Assembly (NCBI RefSeq): GCF_019083995.1
Contig: NZ_JAHRCU010000010.1
Location: forward strand, 108,079-172,078
Length of the DNA: 64,000 nt
Source of the DNA: Roseococcus sp. SDR
Lineage (GTDB): Bacteria > Pseudomonadota > Alphaproteobacteria > Acetobacterales > Acetobacteraceae
Direction of reading: 5' to 3'
Shown here: in pieces, positions 45,988 to 54,952 of the stretch
How the letters are laid out: every line of letters begins with the position of its first letter
Numbering within the stretch: position 1 is the stretch's first letter
Notes under the pieces: generated by a model
What the model was told of the DNA's origin: nothing
What the model saw: the letters and a program-made list of their open reading frames with translations, nothing else
Database searches by the model: none
Translations under genes and position numbers: made by a program

Positions 45988-46148
45988 GGCATTCCTCATC
46001 GTGTGCACGGGCGGTTTCTTGTGCGGTGCAGCTTAAGCGCGCGCGCGCTTCTGTCCATGGGCCGCGCCGATCACGGGCATCGGGCCGATCTTCTTTCCCG
46101 AAGCTTCCCGCAGCGGCATGCTTTGCCCTCGCATGACAGGAGAGAACC

Positions 46149-46526
46149 ATGCTTCGCCCCTTCGCCGCCCTTGGCTTTGCCGCCTGTGTCTTCGCGGTCC
46201 AGCCGGCGCGGGCGCAGTTCGCGCCTCCCCCGCCCGAGTGCGTCACGGCCGGCTTGATCGCCCTGGCCGGCTTCGAGACGCGGATCGTCGGGGGGAGGCT
46301 CGAGACGCCATCGCTGATCCTCGAGTATGTGGTCACCCTCCGCGCCACCCGGCCTGTGCGCTTCGTCAATGTCCTGTTCACCGCGCCGAATGCGCCTCTC
46401 GTCTCCATCGCGCCCGAGCTGCCCGTCGGCGTGCCGACCCGGGTGTCACTGGGTACCCGCAACGGCCCGCCCCTCTCCGACAGCGAGTTGCGGAATGGCC
46501 TGCGGGTGAACTGCACGCCGGCCTGA
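46149..46526 (+). CDS. Small secreted protein of unknown function
   Basis: A 125-residue protein with a signal peptide (LRPFAALGFAACVFAVQPAR, cleavage near ARAQ). The mature part is strand-rich, with two Cys (PECVTAG and the terminal RVNCTPA) that could form a disulphide. AGGAGAGAACC precedes the ATG. I do not recognise a domain. It stands alone, divergent from citrate synthase. Confidence 0.68.
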   Translation: MLRPFAALGFAACVFAVQPARAQFAPPPPECVTAGLIALAGFETRIVGGRLETPSLILEYVVTLRATRPVRFVNVLFTAPNAPLVSIAPELPVGVPTRVSLGTRNGPPLSDSELRNGLRVNCTPA

Positions 46527-46618
46527 GGCTGAAACGGGTTGGCGCGCGCGGCCTCCGCGCCTAGCTTTCCCTCGCGCCGCATCGTCTCGATCGCGGCACG
46601 GTTGGGGAAGACGCGAGC

Positions 46619-47992
46619 ATGGCTTTCGATCTGGTGGTGCGCGGCAGCCTGGTGCTGCCTGATGGGATGTTGGAGAACGGCTACGTGGCGGTGGCCGGCG
46701 GCGTGATCGCCGCCATCGGCCAGGGCAGCCCGCCCGCCGCCTCCGAGGTGGTGGACCATCGCGGCAAGCTGATCTTCCCGGGCCTCGTGGATGGCCACAT
46801 GCACACCAGCAGCAGTACCGGCTGGCCGGGAATCGAGGGCGCCTCCATGTCCGCCGCCGCCGGCGGGGTCACCACCTGCGTGGACATGCCCTATGACGTG
46901 CCGCGCCCGGTGACGGATGCCGGCATCCTCGCCGAGAAGATCCAGGTGGTGAACGCCACCTCCCATGTGGACATGGCGCTCTATGGCACCATCCGGAAGG
47001 ATGGTGGCGTGGAGGAGATCGCGGGCCTCGCCAAGGCCGGCGTCTGCTCCTTCAAGCTCTCCACCTATGAATATGACGCGGTGCGCTTCCCGCGCATCAA
47101 CAACACCATGATGGTCGAGGCCTTCGCCGAGATCGCCAAGACCGGCCTGATGGTGGGCATCCACAATGAGGATCAGGAGATCGTCGAGGGCGCCATCGCC
47201 GCGGCGAAAGCCACCGGCCGCACCGACCCGATCATGCATGCCCGCACCCGCCCGCCGCTCTGCGAGACCATGGCGGACCTCGCCATCTTCGAAATGGCGC
47301 TGGAGACCGGCGCCCATGTCCATATCGCCCATTCCTCCCTCGCCCGCGGCTTTGACCTCGCCGAGATCTTCCGCAGGCAGGGCGGCAAGACCTCGGGCGA
47401 GGCCTGCATCCAGTACCTGTGCATGACGGAGGAGGACCTCGTCCGGCTCCAGGGCTTCGGCAAGTGCAACCCGCCCTTCCGCACGAAGGATGAGGTGGAG
47501 CGCATCTGGGGCAGCATCGCCGAGGGCAAGGTCGCCTATGTCTCGACCGACCACGCGCCCTGGCCGCGCCACCGCAAGGAATATACGGGCGACATCTTCG
47601 CCTGTGGCGCGGGCCTGACCGGGTTGCAGAGCTTCGCGCCGCTCATGTTCACCCTGCTGCGCCAGCGCGGCCTCTCGCCCACGCTGATGGCGAGCCTCTG
47701 CGCCGAGCGCCCGGCGAAGTTCCACGGCCTCTTTCCGAAGAAGGGCGCCATCCGCATCGGCTGCGACGCCGACCTGCTGGTGATGGAGGAGGGCGAGTTC
47801 ACCTTCGACGCGCGCGACATCCAGGACCGCGAGGACGCCAAGTGGTCGCCCTATGACGGCATGGCGATGAAGGCCCGGGTCGCCGGTACCTTCCTGCGCG
47901 GCCATTGCATCTGGGACGGCCAGAAGGTGCTGGCCCGCCCGGGCACCGGCCGCTTCGTGCCGCGCCAGCATCGCGAGACCTTCACGGGCTGA
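46619..47992 (+). CDS. Allantoinase/dihydropyrimidinase-type amidohydrolase
   Basis: A 457-residue cyclic-amide hydrolase. Metal ligands are in GLVDGHMHTSSS (HxH), CSFKLSTYEYD (carbamylated Lys), GIHNEDQEIV, HIAHSSLARG and STDHAPWP. The order and length fit allantoinase, hydantoinase or dihydropyrimidinase (DHOase-like group). The nearby MTA phosphorylase gives weak support for a purine-related role. It starts at an ATG with GGGGAAGACGCGAGC ahead. Confidence 0.87.
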   Translation: MAFDLVVRGSLVLPDGMLENGYVAVAGGVIAAIGQGSPPAASEVVDHRGKLIFPGLVDGHMHTSSSTGWPGIEGASMSAAAGGVTTCVDMPYDVPRPVTDAGILAEKIQVVNATSHVDMALYGTIRKDGGVEEIAGLAKAGVCSFKLSTYEYDAVRFPRINNTMMVEAFAEIAKTGLMVGIHNEDQEIVEGAIAAAKATGRTDPIMHARTRPPLCETMADLAIFEMALETGAHVHIAHSSLARGFDLAEIFRRQGGKTSGEACIQYLCMTEEDLVRLQGFGKCNPPFRTKDEVERIWGSIAEGKVAYVSTDHAPWPRHRKEYTGDIFACGAGLTGLQSFAPLMFTLLRQRGLSPTLMASLCAERPAKFHGLFPKKGAIRIGCDADLLVMEEGEFTFDARDIQDREDAKWSPYDGMAMKARVAGTFLRGHCIWDGQKVLARPGTGRFVPRQHRETFTG

Positions 47993-47998
47993 CGCCTG

Positions 47999-48053
47999 CC
48001 GGGTGGTTGGCGGGAAGGCGGGGCGCCGGTATGGACGTCCCGTCACCACCCGG
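47999..48053. promoter_or_regulatory. 9-bp inverted repeat before MTA phosphorylase
   Basis: CCGGGTGGT (47999-48007) and ACCACCCGG (48045-48053) are exact reverse complements, 37 bases apart, ending 11 bases before the next start codon. A possible operator or 5' stem; in GC-rich DNA chance pairing cannot be excluded. Confidence 0.3.
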
Positions 48054-48064
48054 AGCGCCTGCCC

Positions 48065-48952
48065 ATGTCCGCCAGCATCACCCCCGTCATCGGCCTGATC
48101 GGCGGTTCGGGCCTCTATGACATTGACGGGCTGCAGGACCGCGAGTGGCGGCATGTGCCCACCCCCTGGGGTTCGCCCTCCGACCAGCTGCTCTTCGGCA
48201 CGCTGGGGGGCGTGCGCTGCGTCTTCCTGCCGCGCCATGGCCGCGGCCACCCCAACCCGCCCTCCGCGCTGAACTTCCGCGCCAATATCGATGCGCTGAA
48301 GCGCAGCGGCGTCACCGATGTGATCTCGCTCTCGGCGGTCGGCTCGCTGCAGCCGCAATACCCGCCCGGCCATTTCGTGATCGTGGACCAGTTCATCGAC
48401 CGCACCTTCGCCCGCGAGAAATCCTTCTTCGGCCCGGGCTGCGTCGCCCATGTCAGCGTGGCGCACCCGACCTGCCCGCGCCTGTCCGACGCCATCGCCG
48501 AGGCCGGCAAGGAGCTCGACCTGCCGATGACCAAGGGCGGCACCTACCTCGTCATGGAAGGTCCGCAATTCAGCACCAAGGCCGAGAGCCTGCTCTATCG
48601 CCAATGGGGCTGCGACGTGATCGGCATGACCAACATGCCCGAAGCGAAGCTCGCCCGCGAGGCGGAGCTTTGCTACGCCTCCGTCGCCATGGTGACGGAT
48701 TTCGACTGCTGGCACCCGGACCATGACCACGTCACGGTGGACCAGGTGGTGAAGGTCCTCTTCTCCAATGCCGACAAGGCACGCGCGCTGGTCAAGGCGC
48801 TGATCCCCCGCATCGGCGCGCCGCGCGGCCCCTGCGAGGCGGGCTGCGACCGCGCGCTGGACCATGCGCTGATCACGGCACCCGAGATGCGCGACCCGCG
48901 GATGCTGGCCAAGCTGGACGCCGTGGCCGGCCGCGTCCTCAACCCGCGCTGA
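48065..48952 (+). CDS. mtnP: S-methyl-5'-thioadenosine phosphorylase
   Basis: A 295-residue nucleoside phosphorylase. The opening IGLIGGSGLYDIDGL, the phosphate-binding LPRHGRGHPNPP, the MEGPQFSTKAESLLYR segment and VTDFDCWHPDHDHVTV are those of MtnP rather than generic PNP. It cleaves methylthioadenosine to adenine and methylthioribose 1-phosphate in methionine salvage. No other salvage gene is beside it. The 3' end overlaps the convergent ABC gene by 14 bases. Confidence 0.92.
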   Translation: MSASITPVIGLIGGSGLYDIDGLQDREWRHVPTPWGSPSDQLLFGTLGGVRCVFLPRHGRGHPNPPSALNFRANIDALKRSGVTDVISLSAVGSLQPQYPPGHFVIVDQFIDRTFAREKSFFGPGCVAHVSVAHPTCPRLSDAIAEAGKELDLPMTKGGTYLVMEGPQFSTKAESLLYRQWGCDVIGMTNMPEAKLAREAELCYASVAMVTDFDCWHPDHDHVTVDQVVKVLFSNADKARALVKALIPRIGAPRGPCEAGCDRALDHALITAPEMRDPRMLAKLDAVAGRVLNPR

Positions 48953-50672
48953 GCGGCTCCACCAGCGCCCCGTCCCGGAAGGCGATGTGCCGGCTGTGGT
49001 ATTCCGCCACGGCCGGACGATGCGCGATGGAGAAGATCATCGCCCCCGGCAGGCGTTCGGCCAGCACCTCATAGAGCCGCCGCTCGCCGGCCGGATCGAG
49101 GCTCGCCGTCGCCTCATCCAGGAAGAGCCAGTCGGGCTTCAGCAGCAGGGCGCGGGCCAGCGCGACCCGCTGCTGCTCGCCGCCCGAGAGGAGCTGGGAC
49201 CAGGCCTCCTCCAGATCGAGCTTGGGCGCCAGATGCGAGAGGCCCGCATCCTCCAGCGCGGCCAGGATTTGCTCATCGGTAAAGGCATCGGCCGGGGCGG
49301 GGTAGCACAGCACGCGGCGCAGCGTGCCGAGCGGCAGATAGGGCCGCTGCGGCAGGAAAAGCGCGCGCCCGCCTTCCGGCGTCTCCAGCCGGCCATGGCC
49401 GAAGGGCCAGATGCCGGCCAGCGCGCGGAACAGCGTGGACTTCCCGCTGCCCGAGGCGCCGGTGAGCAGCACGCGCTCGCCCGCGCGCAGTTCCAGCGCC
49501 GCATCCTCCAGCAGCACGCGGCCATCGGGCAGGCGCAGCGTCAGGCCCGAAAGGCGGATGCGGCCGGGCTCACCCGTCTCCGCGCGCATGCCCTCCCCCT
49601 CGCGCGCGGCGAGGCGCGCGGCGTCCAGCGCGTCGCGGAAGCCGGTGAGGCGCGTCACCGTCGCGCGCCATTCCGTCAGGCTCGCGTAATTGTCCACGAT
49701 CCAGGAAAGTGCGCCCTGCACCTCGCCAAAGGCCTGCGCCGTCTGGGTCAGCCCGCCCAGCGGGATGCGCCCGGCGAAGAAGGCGGGGGCGGCGACCACG
49801 AAGGGAAACACCGTCGCCACCTGGGTATAGCCGGCGGTGAAGAAAGTCAGGCGCTTGGTCGCCACCATCAGCGCCCAGAAATTCTCCATCAGCGCCCGGA
49901 AGCGGGTGACGAGCGCGCCGCGCTCCTCCGCCTCGCCGCGATGCAGCGCCACCCCTTCCGTGCTGTCGCGGAAGCGCACCAGCGCGTAGCGGAAATCCGC
50001 CTCCACCTTCTGCTGGTTGAAGTTCAGCCGCGTCAGCCGCCGCCCGATCAGATGCGCGAGCCAGGTGCCCAGCGCCGCATAGAGGATGGCGACCCAGACC
50101 ATGTAGCCCGGGATGGTGATGCCAAAGAGGGTCGCCGGCCCCGAGAGCGCCCAGAGCACCAGCAGGAAGGAGAAGAGCGTCACCACGCTGCGCATCAGCC
50201 CGAGCCCCAGCGCCAGCGTCTCATCCACGAAGAGGCGCGCATCCTCGGAGAGCCGCTGGTCCGGGTTGTCGGTGCCGTAGCTGCTGAGCGCCATCCGATA
50301 ATAGACGCGATCCGCGAGCCAGCCCGCCAGCAGCGTCTCCGTCGTCCAGCGGCGCCAGCGGATCTGCAGCGCCTGGCGCAGGTAGATCGCGTAGACCGCG
50401 ATCAGGATATAGGCCGTCGCGATCCAGACGAAGCCCGGCATCAGGCCGCTCTCGGTGTCCTTCCAGGTGAAGAGCAGGGCCGAGAAGGCCTCGGCGTCGC
50501 GCGCCTCCAGCGCGTTGAAGAACTCCCGGTTCCAGTAGGAGAGCATCACCGACATCGCGACCAGCGCGAGGTTCAGCCCGACGACGATGCCGAGCAGGCC
50601 GCGCGCGGCCCAGCGTTCCTCGCTCCGCCAATAGGGCAGGGCGAGCGAGAGGGCCTCGCGGATGGCCGTCAT
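48939..50672 (-). CDS. SbmA/BacA-like ABC transporter with fused ATPase (YddA-type)
   Basis: A 577-residue protein: an N-terminal ~330-residue membrane domain of the SbmA/BacA type (LSYWNREFFNALEARDAEAF is typical, with five or six hydrophobic segments), then an ATPase. Walker A is GASGSGKSTLFRALAG, signature LSGGEQQRVALARALLL and Walker B WLFLDEATASLD. Relatives import peptides or export long-chain lipids. It is the last gene of a coupled leftward operon and overlaps the glycosyltransferase by four bases. Confidence 0.9.
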   Translation of the reverse strand: MTAIREALSLALPYWRSEERWAARGLLGIVVGLNLALVAMSVMLSYWNREFFNALEARDAEAFSALLFTWKDTESGLMPGFVWIATAYILIAVYAIYLRQALQIRWRRWTTETLLAGWLADRVYYRMALSSYGTDNPDQRLSEDARLFVDETLALGLGLMRSVVTLFSFLLVLWALSGPATLFGITIPGYMVWVAILYAALGTWLAHLIGRRLTRLNFNQQKVEADFRYALVRFRDSTEGVALHRGEAEERGALVTRFRALMENFWALMVATKRLTFFTAGYTQVATVFPFVVAAPAFFAGRIPLGGLTQTAQAFGEVQGALSWIVDNYASLTEWRATVTRLTGFRDALDAARLAAREGEGMRAETGEPGRIRLSGLTLRLPDGRVLLEDAALELRAGERVLLTGASGSGKSTLFRALAGIWPFGHGRLETPEGGRALFLPQRPYLPLGTLRRVLCYPAPADAFTDEQILAALEDAGLSHLAPKLDLEEAWSQLLSGGEQQRVALARALLLKPDWLFLDEATASLDPAGERRLYEVLAERLPGAMIFSIAHRPAVAEYHSRHIAFRDGALVEPLSAG

Positions 50673-52849
50673 GCGGGAAGCTCCGGAATGCGGGAGAGAA
50701 GATCGAGCGCGCCCGGATGGCCGGGCGCGATGCGCAGCGCCTGCGCTGCCAGCAGCCTGGCACTGGCCGGCTGCTCCTGCCGCAGCGCGAGGCGGGCGGT
50801 GGCCAGCATGGCCTCGGCGCTGTTGGGCGGCAGCCGCGCGACCTCGCCCTGGGCCTCGGTCACGTGCGGCGCGTGCTGCCAATAGGCTTCGCGCCGCGCC
50901 TGCATGCCGGCGAGCTCCCTCTCGAGGGCGAGGCGCATGGCCGGGCGAAGCGCCTCGGGCAAGGCGGCCAGCGCCGGGCGCATGGCGCGGGCATAGCTGC
51001 GATAGAGGAAATCCGGATCATGCGCCGCCGTCTGCGCGCCCTCCCAGATGCGGTAGCAGTAGAGGATCTCGGGCAGGCATTCGAGGTGCAGCCCGGCCAG
51101 GGCCGCCGCCTGCAGGAATTCCCAATCCTCGAAATAGGCGCGGTCCAGGGTGAAGCCGCCCATGCGGTCCCACGCGCTGCGGCGCATGAACATGTTGGCG
51201 TCGCCCATGCCGTTGCGGAAGACGCCGAGTGCCGAGTTGGGCCCGGTCGGGATCCAGCCGATGGGCCGTGCGCTGCGATGGCGCGGCGGCGCGCCGGCAC
51301 CGCGGAAGGACTGCATCTGGCAGGTGAGCACATCGGCGCCCGAACGGCGCGCGGCGGCGACGAAGGTCGAGACCTCATCCGGCCAGGCGGCGTTGTCGTC
51401 ATCCATGAAGAGCAGGAACTCGCCGCGCGCCGCCTCCACCGCGCGGTGGCGGGTGATGCCCTGCCAGGAATTCTCCGCATTGCGCAGCAGCGTCCAGCCG
51501 CGCGCGGCGAAGCGGGGCCTGAGCGCCTCATGGAAGCGCTGGGCCGCGGGGTCCGTGCTCGCGTCATCCACCAGGACGAGTTCGAGGTGCGGATAATCCT
51601 GTGCCTCGATGGAGGCGATGGCGTGGGCCAGCGGCCCGTGCCGATTGAAGGCCGCCATGCAGACCGAGACGAGGGGATGGCCCTCCAGCACGGGCGGCGC
51701 GGGCAGCGGCGCCAGCGCCGCATGCCAGTCGAGCCAGAGCCGCGCCGCATCCTCGGGCGCGATGGCCGCACGCCCGGGTGCGGCGCCTTCGTTCAGCGCG
51801 CGGCCCAGTGCCGCGCTCAGGGCCGTGGGGTTGCGCGGATAGAGCAGCCGCGCGCGGTCCGCCTCGGCCACCAGCTCCCCGATGCCGCCGACATCTGGCG
51901 CCAGCAGGGGCAGCCCCGCCGCCAGGCACTCCAGCACCACATAGGGTGCGTTCTCCATGCGCGACGCGATGACCGCCAGCCGCCCGGGCCCCGCCAGATA
52001 TTCCCGCGCCTCATGCGGATCGAGGTCGTTCACCACCGTCCAGGGCATGGGCCAGGCCTCGGCCGCGGCGCCGATCCAGGCGAGCGCGTGCACGCCCGCC
52101 ATGTGCCCGACCTTGCCGAGGAAGGTGACCCGCGCCGGCGCCTGGCCGGCGCGCACCAGCCGCGTCACCGCCTCGCAGAAGAGGCCGAGGCCCTTGCGCT
52201 CCTCCAGCCGGCCGAAGAAGACCAGCTCCGTCACCGGGCGCGGCGTGAAATCGGTTGCCGCGCGGCCGAGGAAGCTCGCCGGCAGCAGGTTCGGCATGAC
52301 CGCCGCCTGCGGCAGCTTCCAGCCCATCTCCGCCACCTGGTCGAGGATGTAGCGCGACGGCGCGGTGACGAGATCCGCCCCCTCCGCGCTGCGCCGCTCC
52401 ATCCAGTCGGTCTCCAGCTCGCCGCTATGGGTGATGAACTGGGCGGAATGGGCGAAGTGCCAGAAGGTCGGGCTATGGATCTGGCAGATCAGGCGCGTCC
52501 GCTGGAAGGCGAGGCCGCAGCGCTTGGCGACCGTGATCCAGTAGCCGATGCCGCGCATCTCGTGGAAATGGATCGCGTCGAAGTCGCGCGTCTTCAGCCA
52601 GTGATAGGCGCCGAGCGAAAGCTCCGCCTCGCCGCCCTCCAGGAAGAGCGAGACGAAATCAATGCCGCGCTTCGCGTAATGCCGCCGCCACCGCGTGACC
52701 GGCTCGTTCTCCGTGTAGGAGGAAGGGTAGCAGATGGTGACCTGGTGCCCGGCGGCGACCAGCGTTTCCGCCAGTGCCAGGAAGGCCGTGCCCATCCCGC
52801 CATTGCGGATGGGCCCCACGAAATCCAGCGTCAGCAGGCAGATGCGCAT
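50669..52849 (-). CDS. Bifunctional glycosyltransferase, GT4 + GT2, with TPR-like tail
   Basis: A 726-residue fusion starting at the ATG 52849. Residues ~1-370 are a GT-B glycosyltransferase (GT4): RICLLTLDFVGPIRNGGMGT, then ELVFFGRLEERKGLGLFCEA and ENAPYVVLECLAAGLPLLAP. Residues ~385-640 are a GT-A GT2: PLVSVCMAAFNRHGPLAHAI, VLVDDASTD and FLLFMDDDNAAWP. The last ~60 residues (ATARLALRQEQPASARLLA...) look like a TPR. It probably builds a surface glycan. It shares one base with the upstream gene. Confidence 0.9.
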   Translation of the reverse strand: MRICLLTLDFVGPIRNGGMGTAFLALAETLVAAGHQVTICYPSSYTENEPVTRWRRHYAKRGIDFVSLFLEGGEAELSLGAYHWLKTRDFDAIHFHEMRGIGYWITVAKRCGLAFQRTRLICQIHSPTFWHFAHSAQFITHSGELETDWMERRSAEGADLVTAPSRYILDQVAEMGWKLPQAAVMPNLLPASFLGRAATDFTPRPVTELVFFGRLEERKGLGLFCEAVTRLVRAGQAPARVTFLGKVGHMAGVHALAWIGAAAEAWPMPWTVVNDLDPHEAREYLAGPGRLAVIASRMENAPYVVLECLAAGLPLLAPDVGGIGELVAEADRARLLYPRNPTALSAALGRALNEGAAPGRAAIAPEDAARLWLDWHAALAPLPAPPVLEGHPLVSVCMAAFNRHGPLAHAIASIEAQDYPHLELVLVDDASTDPAAQRFHEALRPRFAARGWTLLRNAENSWQGITRHRAVEAARGEFLLFMDDDNAAWPDEVSTFVAAARRSGADVLTCQMQSFRGAGAPPRHRSARPIGWIPTGPNSALGVFRNGMGDANMFMRRSAWDRMGGFTLDRAYFEDWEFLQAAALAGLHLECLPEILYCYRIWEGAQTAAHDPDFLYRSYARAMRPALAALPEALRPAMRLALERELAGMQARREAYWQHAPHVTEAQGEVARLPPNSAEAMLATARLALRQEQPASARLLAAQALRIAPGHPGALDLLSRIPELPA

Positions 52850-54072
52850 CAGGCGATCGCCGTGACGATGAACGCGATGCCGTCCCGTTCGCGCTCCTGG
52901 ATGCGCCAGCCGGCTTCGCCCAGCCATTCCTCCAGCGCGGCCTCGCCGATGAACCACCACCAGGGGGCGGCGAGACCGGCGGCCTCTGCGGCCTCGCGCG
53001 TCAGCCGGCCTGGGAAGGCCGCGAATTGCGGCAGGGTGATGCCATGGGCCTGCAGGGCCGCATCCAGCGCCGCGGCGCGTGCCGCATCCAGCTCCCCCGC
53101 ATGCCAGGCATCGAAGCCCAGCGCGGCGAGGTCGGGTGTGGCCGGCACCACGCTGCTGCGCAGGATGAGCCGCCGCCCGCCCGTGGCGGCGAGGCCCCGC
53201 AGGCGGCGCGGCGGATCCCCATCCAGCCGGGCCAGATCGGCGCCGTCCAGCACGAGGTCCACCTCCGGCAGACGCTCGCGCAGATCCGGCGCATCGAGCG
53301 AGCCGCGCATCCACCAGGCGCGCCAGGCCCCCGGGTCCGCATGCAGGGGCGGCGGCAATGGGTCGCGTGCCGCCGCTCGAGCCTCGACCACCGCTTCCGC
53401 CTCGGCGGTGAGGCCAAGGCGCTGGCCGGCCTCCAGCAGCAGCGCATCGGCTTGGTCAGGCCGTTCGGCGGACATCACCTGCACCGCGACGGCGCCCGCG
53501 GCGAGTGCGCGGAGCGTGATCTCGGGCGTCTCGCGCGCATCGCCCCAGGCGAGCAGGACGCGCTGCCCCTGCGCGGCCTCGATGGCGCGCGCGGCGAAGC
53601 GGCTGGGCGGCAGGGGCGGCGGTTCGGGGGCGGCTTCGGCGGCCAGGGCCTCGAGCGCGCCGAGCCAGCGTTCGACGCGGCGGCGGCTGGCGCCGAAATC
53701 CGCGGGGCCCAGCAGGCGGCGCGAATAGAGGAAGAGGCTGCTTCCCTCCGGCGTCGCCACGCATTCGGCCACGATGATATCGGGGAAGTTCAGCGCCGAG
53801 CGTTCCACCCATTGCGCCTGCCGCCGCTCCGGCCATGCGGCGAGCTGCCAGGTGCGCGGGAAGCCCTTGGCAAGGGCCAGCAGGCGCTCGAACACCGCAT
53901 CGGGCGTGCCTGGCAGGGTGGGGGCCACCACCTGCTTCGGCCCGGGATGCGAGGCGGGGGCCGCGAGGCAGGCATTGGGAGAGGGCGGCGGCACGAGGGA
54001 GGCGAATTCGACCGGGCTTGGCCCTTCAAGGCCGTTCGGGCCCTGGCCCAGCAGCGCGGACAGGCCGCTCAC
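52849..54072 (-). CDS. DUF1499 domain fused to a degenerate methyltransferase-like domain
   Basis: A 407-residue protein with two parts. Residues ~26-143 match DUF1499: PPPSPNACLAAP (the CPSSPNCV-like start), RSALNFPDIIVAEC and YSRRLLGPADFGASRRRVER. Residues ~160-407 have the outline of a class I SAM methyltransferase: RVLLAWGDARETPEITLRAL in place of motif I, VDLVLDGADLARLDGDPPRR, RRLILRSSVVP and WWWFIGEAALEEWLGEAGW. The glycine-rich SAM loop is poor, so activity is doubtful. The overlaps on both sides place it firmly in the operon. Confidence 0.7.
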   Translation of the reverse strand: MSGLSALLGQGPNGLEGPSPVEFASLVPPPSPNACLAAPASHPGPKQVVAPTLPGTPDAVFERLLALAKGFPRTWQLAAWPERRQAQWVERSALNFPDIIVAECVATPEGSSLFLYSRRLLGPADFGASRRRVERWLGALEALAAEAAPEPPPLPPSRFAARAIEAAQGQRVLLAWGDARETPEITLRALAAGAVAVQVMSAERPDQADALLLEAGQRLGLTAEAEAVVEARAAARDPLPPPLHADPGAWRAWWMRGSLDAPDLRERLPEVDLVLDGADLARLDGDPPRRLRGLAATGGRRLILRSSVVPATPDLAALGFDAWHAGELDAARAAALDAALQAHGITLPQFAAFPGRLTREAAEAAGLAAPWWWFIGEAALEEWLGEAGWRIQERERDGIAFIVTAIA

Positions 54073-54356
54073 GCCTCGTCTTCGCCCTGGGTTTCAGCGC
54101 CGGCCCGCTTCCGGCGCAGGCGGATCACGCCATGCATCGCCTCGGGCGGGATGGGCTTGCCCTTGCGCAGGATCTCGATCTCGCCCGCCGCGGAAAGCCG
54201 CGCCGCCGCCTGGCGCACCAGATGCATCAGCGGGCGCCAGTTCTCCGCCTCCAGGCCGCGCGCCACCTCGGAGGGGCAGATGGATTTCGCGGTCGCGTCC
54301 AGGCGGCGCAGCATCTCCGCCTCGATCGCCGCGGGTGCGGGCGTGGGGCGGCTCAT
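54069..54356 (-). CDS. DUF3253-domain protein
   Basis: A 95-residue protein. The pattern IEAEMLRRLDATAKSICPSE, ENWRPLMHLVRQAAARLSAA and KGKPIPPEAMHGVIRLRR matches DUF3253, a small winged-helix-like family of unknown role. It overlaps both the PNPOx-like gene upstream and the DUF1499 gene downstream by four bases. Confidence 0.83.
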   Translation of the reverse strand: MSRPTPAPAAIEAEMLRRLDATAKSICPSEVARGLEAENWRPLMHLVRQAAARLSAAGEIEILRKGKPIPPEAMHGVIRLRRKRAGAETQGEDEA

Positions 54357-54952
54357 GGCACGAGCCAGCTGGCGCGCTCCCCGCCCGGCAGCCATTCCAG
54401 GCGCGCCCGGCGGTGCCCCTCGGCGGCGAGCCAGAGCCACTCCATGGCGTGCGCGTGCAGCAGGATGGTGCCGAAATGCGCGCGCCCGCTCACCGGGTCC
54501 TGCGGGGCGGGCAGCGGGGCGGCGATCTCGGCACCCGGCCCGGGCTCGATCGCGTAGCACATGCGGCTGAAGCTGCGGCTGGCCTGCCAGGCGGCCTCCG
54601 CCACCGCATCCTCGGTATGGAGCGAGGCGATGCCCTCGAGGCGGATCTGCACCTGCGCCACGGGGTCATAGGCGTGCAGGGCGCAGCGCGGGTCGCGCGT
54701 CAGTTCCGCGAATTTCTCGCTGCGGCGGTCGCTGTGCAGGCGCAGCGTGCGGGTGCCGGCGTCGAAGCCGCGCAGCACCAGCGTGCGGGCGCGCGGCGTG
54801 CCGTCCAGGCCGATGCTGGCGAGTGTCGGCGTGTGCAGGGGGCTGCGGCGGTTGGTGACACCCTCGGCAAGCAGGGCGAAGGCGGCCTCGCGCACGGCGC
54901 CGAGGTCATCGGCATGGGCCGGCCGGGGCGCCGGTTGCGCGCGCGCGCTCAT
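54353..54952 (-). CDS. Pyridoxamine 5'-phosphate oxidase-like flavoprotein
   Basis: A 199-residue split-barrel protein. The FMN-binding region is TPRARTLVLRGFDAGTRTLR, then HSDRRSEKFAELTRDPRCAL and VAQVQIRLEGIASLH. This fits the Alr4036-type group near PdxH but not PdxH itself. It is coupled to the renalase-like gene upstream (overlap at 54949-54952) and to DUF3253 downstream, a combination that may form a small redox module. Confidence 0.85.
   Translation of the reverse strand: MSARAQPAPRPAHADDLGAVREAAFALLAEGVTNRRSPLHTPTLASIGLDGTPRARTLVLRGFDAGTRTLRLHSDRRSEKFAELTRDPRCALHAYDPVAQVQIRLEGIASLHTEDAVAEAAWQASRSFSRMCYAIEPGPGAEIAAPLPAPQDPVSGRAHFGTILLHAHAMEWLWLAAEGHRRARLEWLPGGERASWLVP

Noticed and set aside
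46037..46046. Alternating GC run upstream of citrate synthase as possible Z-DNA
   Set aside because: Short CG-alternating runs are frequent at ~70% GC and nothing else supports a role.
44596..46257. A 553-codon open frame on the plus strand opposite citrate synthase
   Set aside because: It runs antisense to a gene with clear active-site motifs; its protein is rich in Arg, Gly and His without domains. Such mirror frames are common at this GC content.
45980..48865. A 961-codon minus-strand open frame across the allantoinase-like and MTA phosphorylase genes
   Set aside because: Both plus-strand genes have complete family motifs; the antisense frame is a GC-driven shadow.
50717..53728. A 1003-codon plus-strand open frame opposite the GT4-GT2 and DUF1499 genes
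   Set aside because: It is antisense to conserved glycosyltransferase motifs and shows no recognisable domain.
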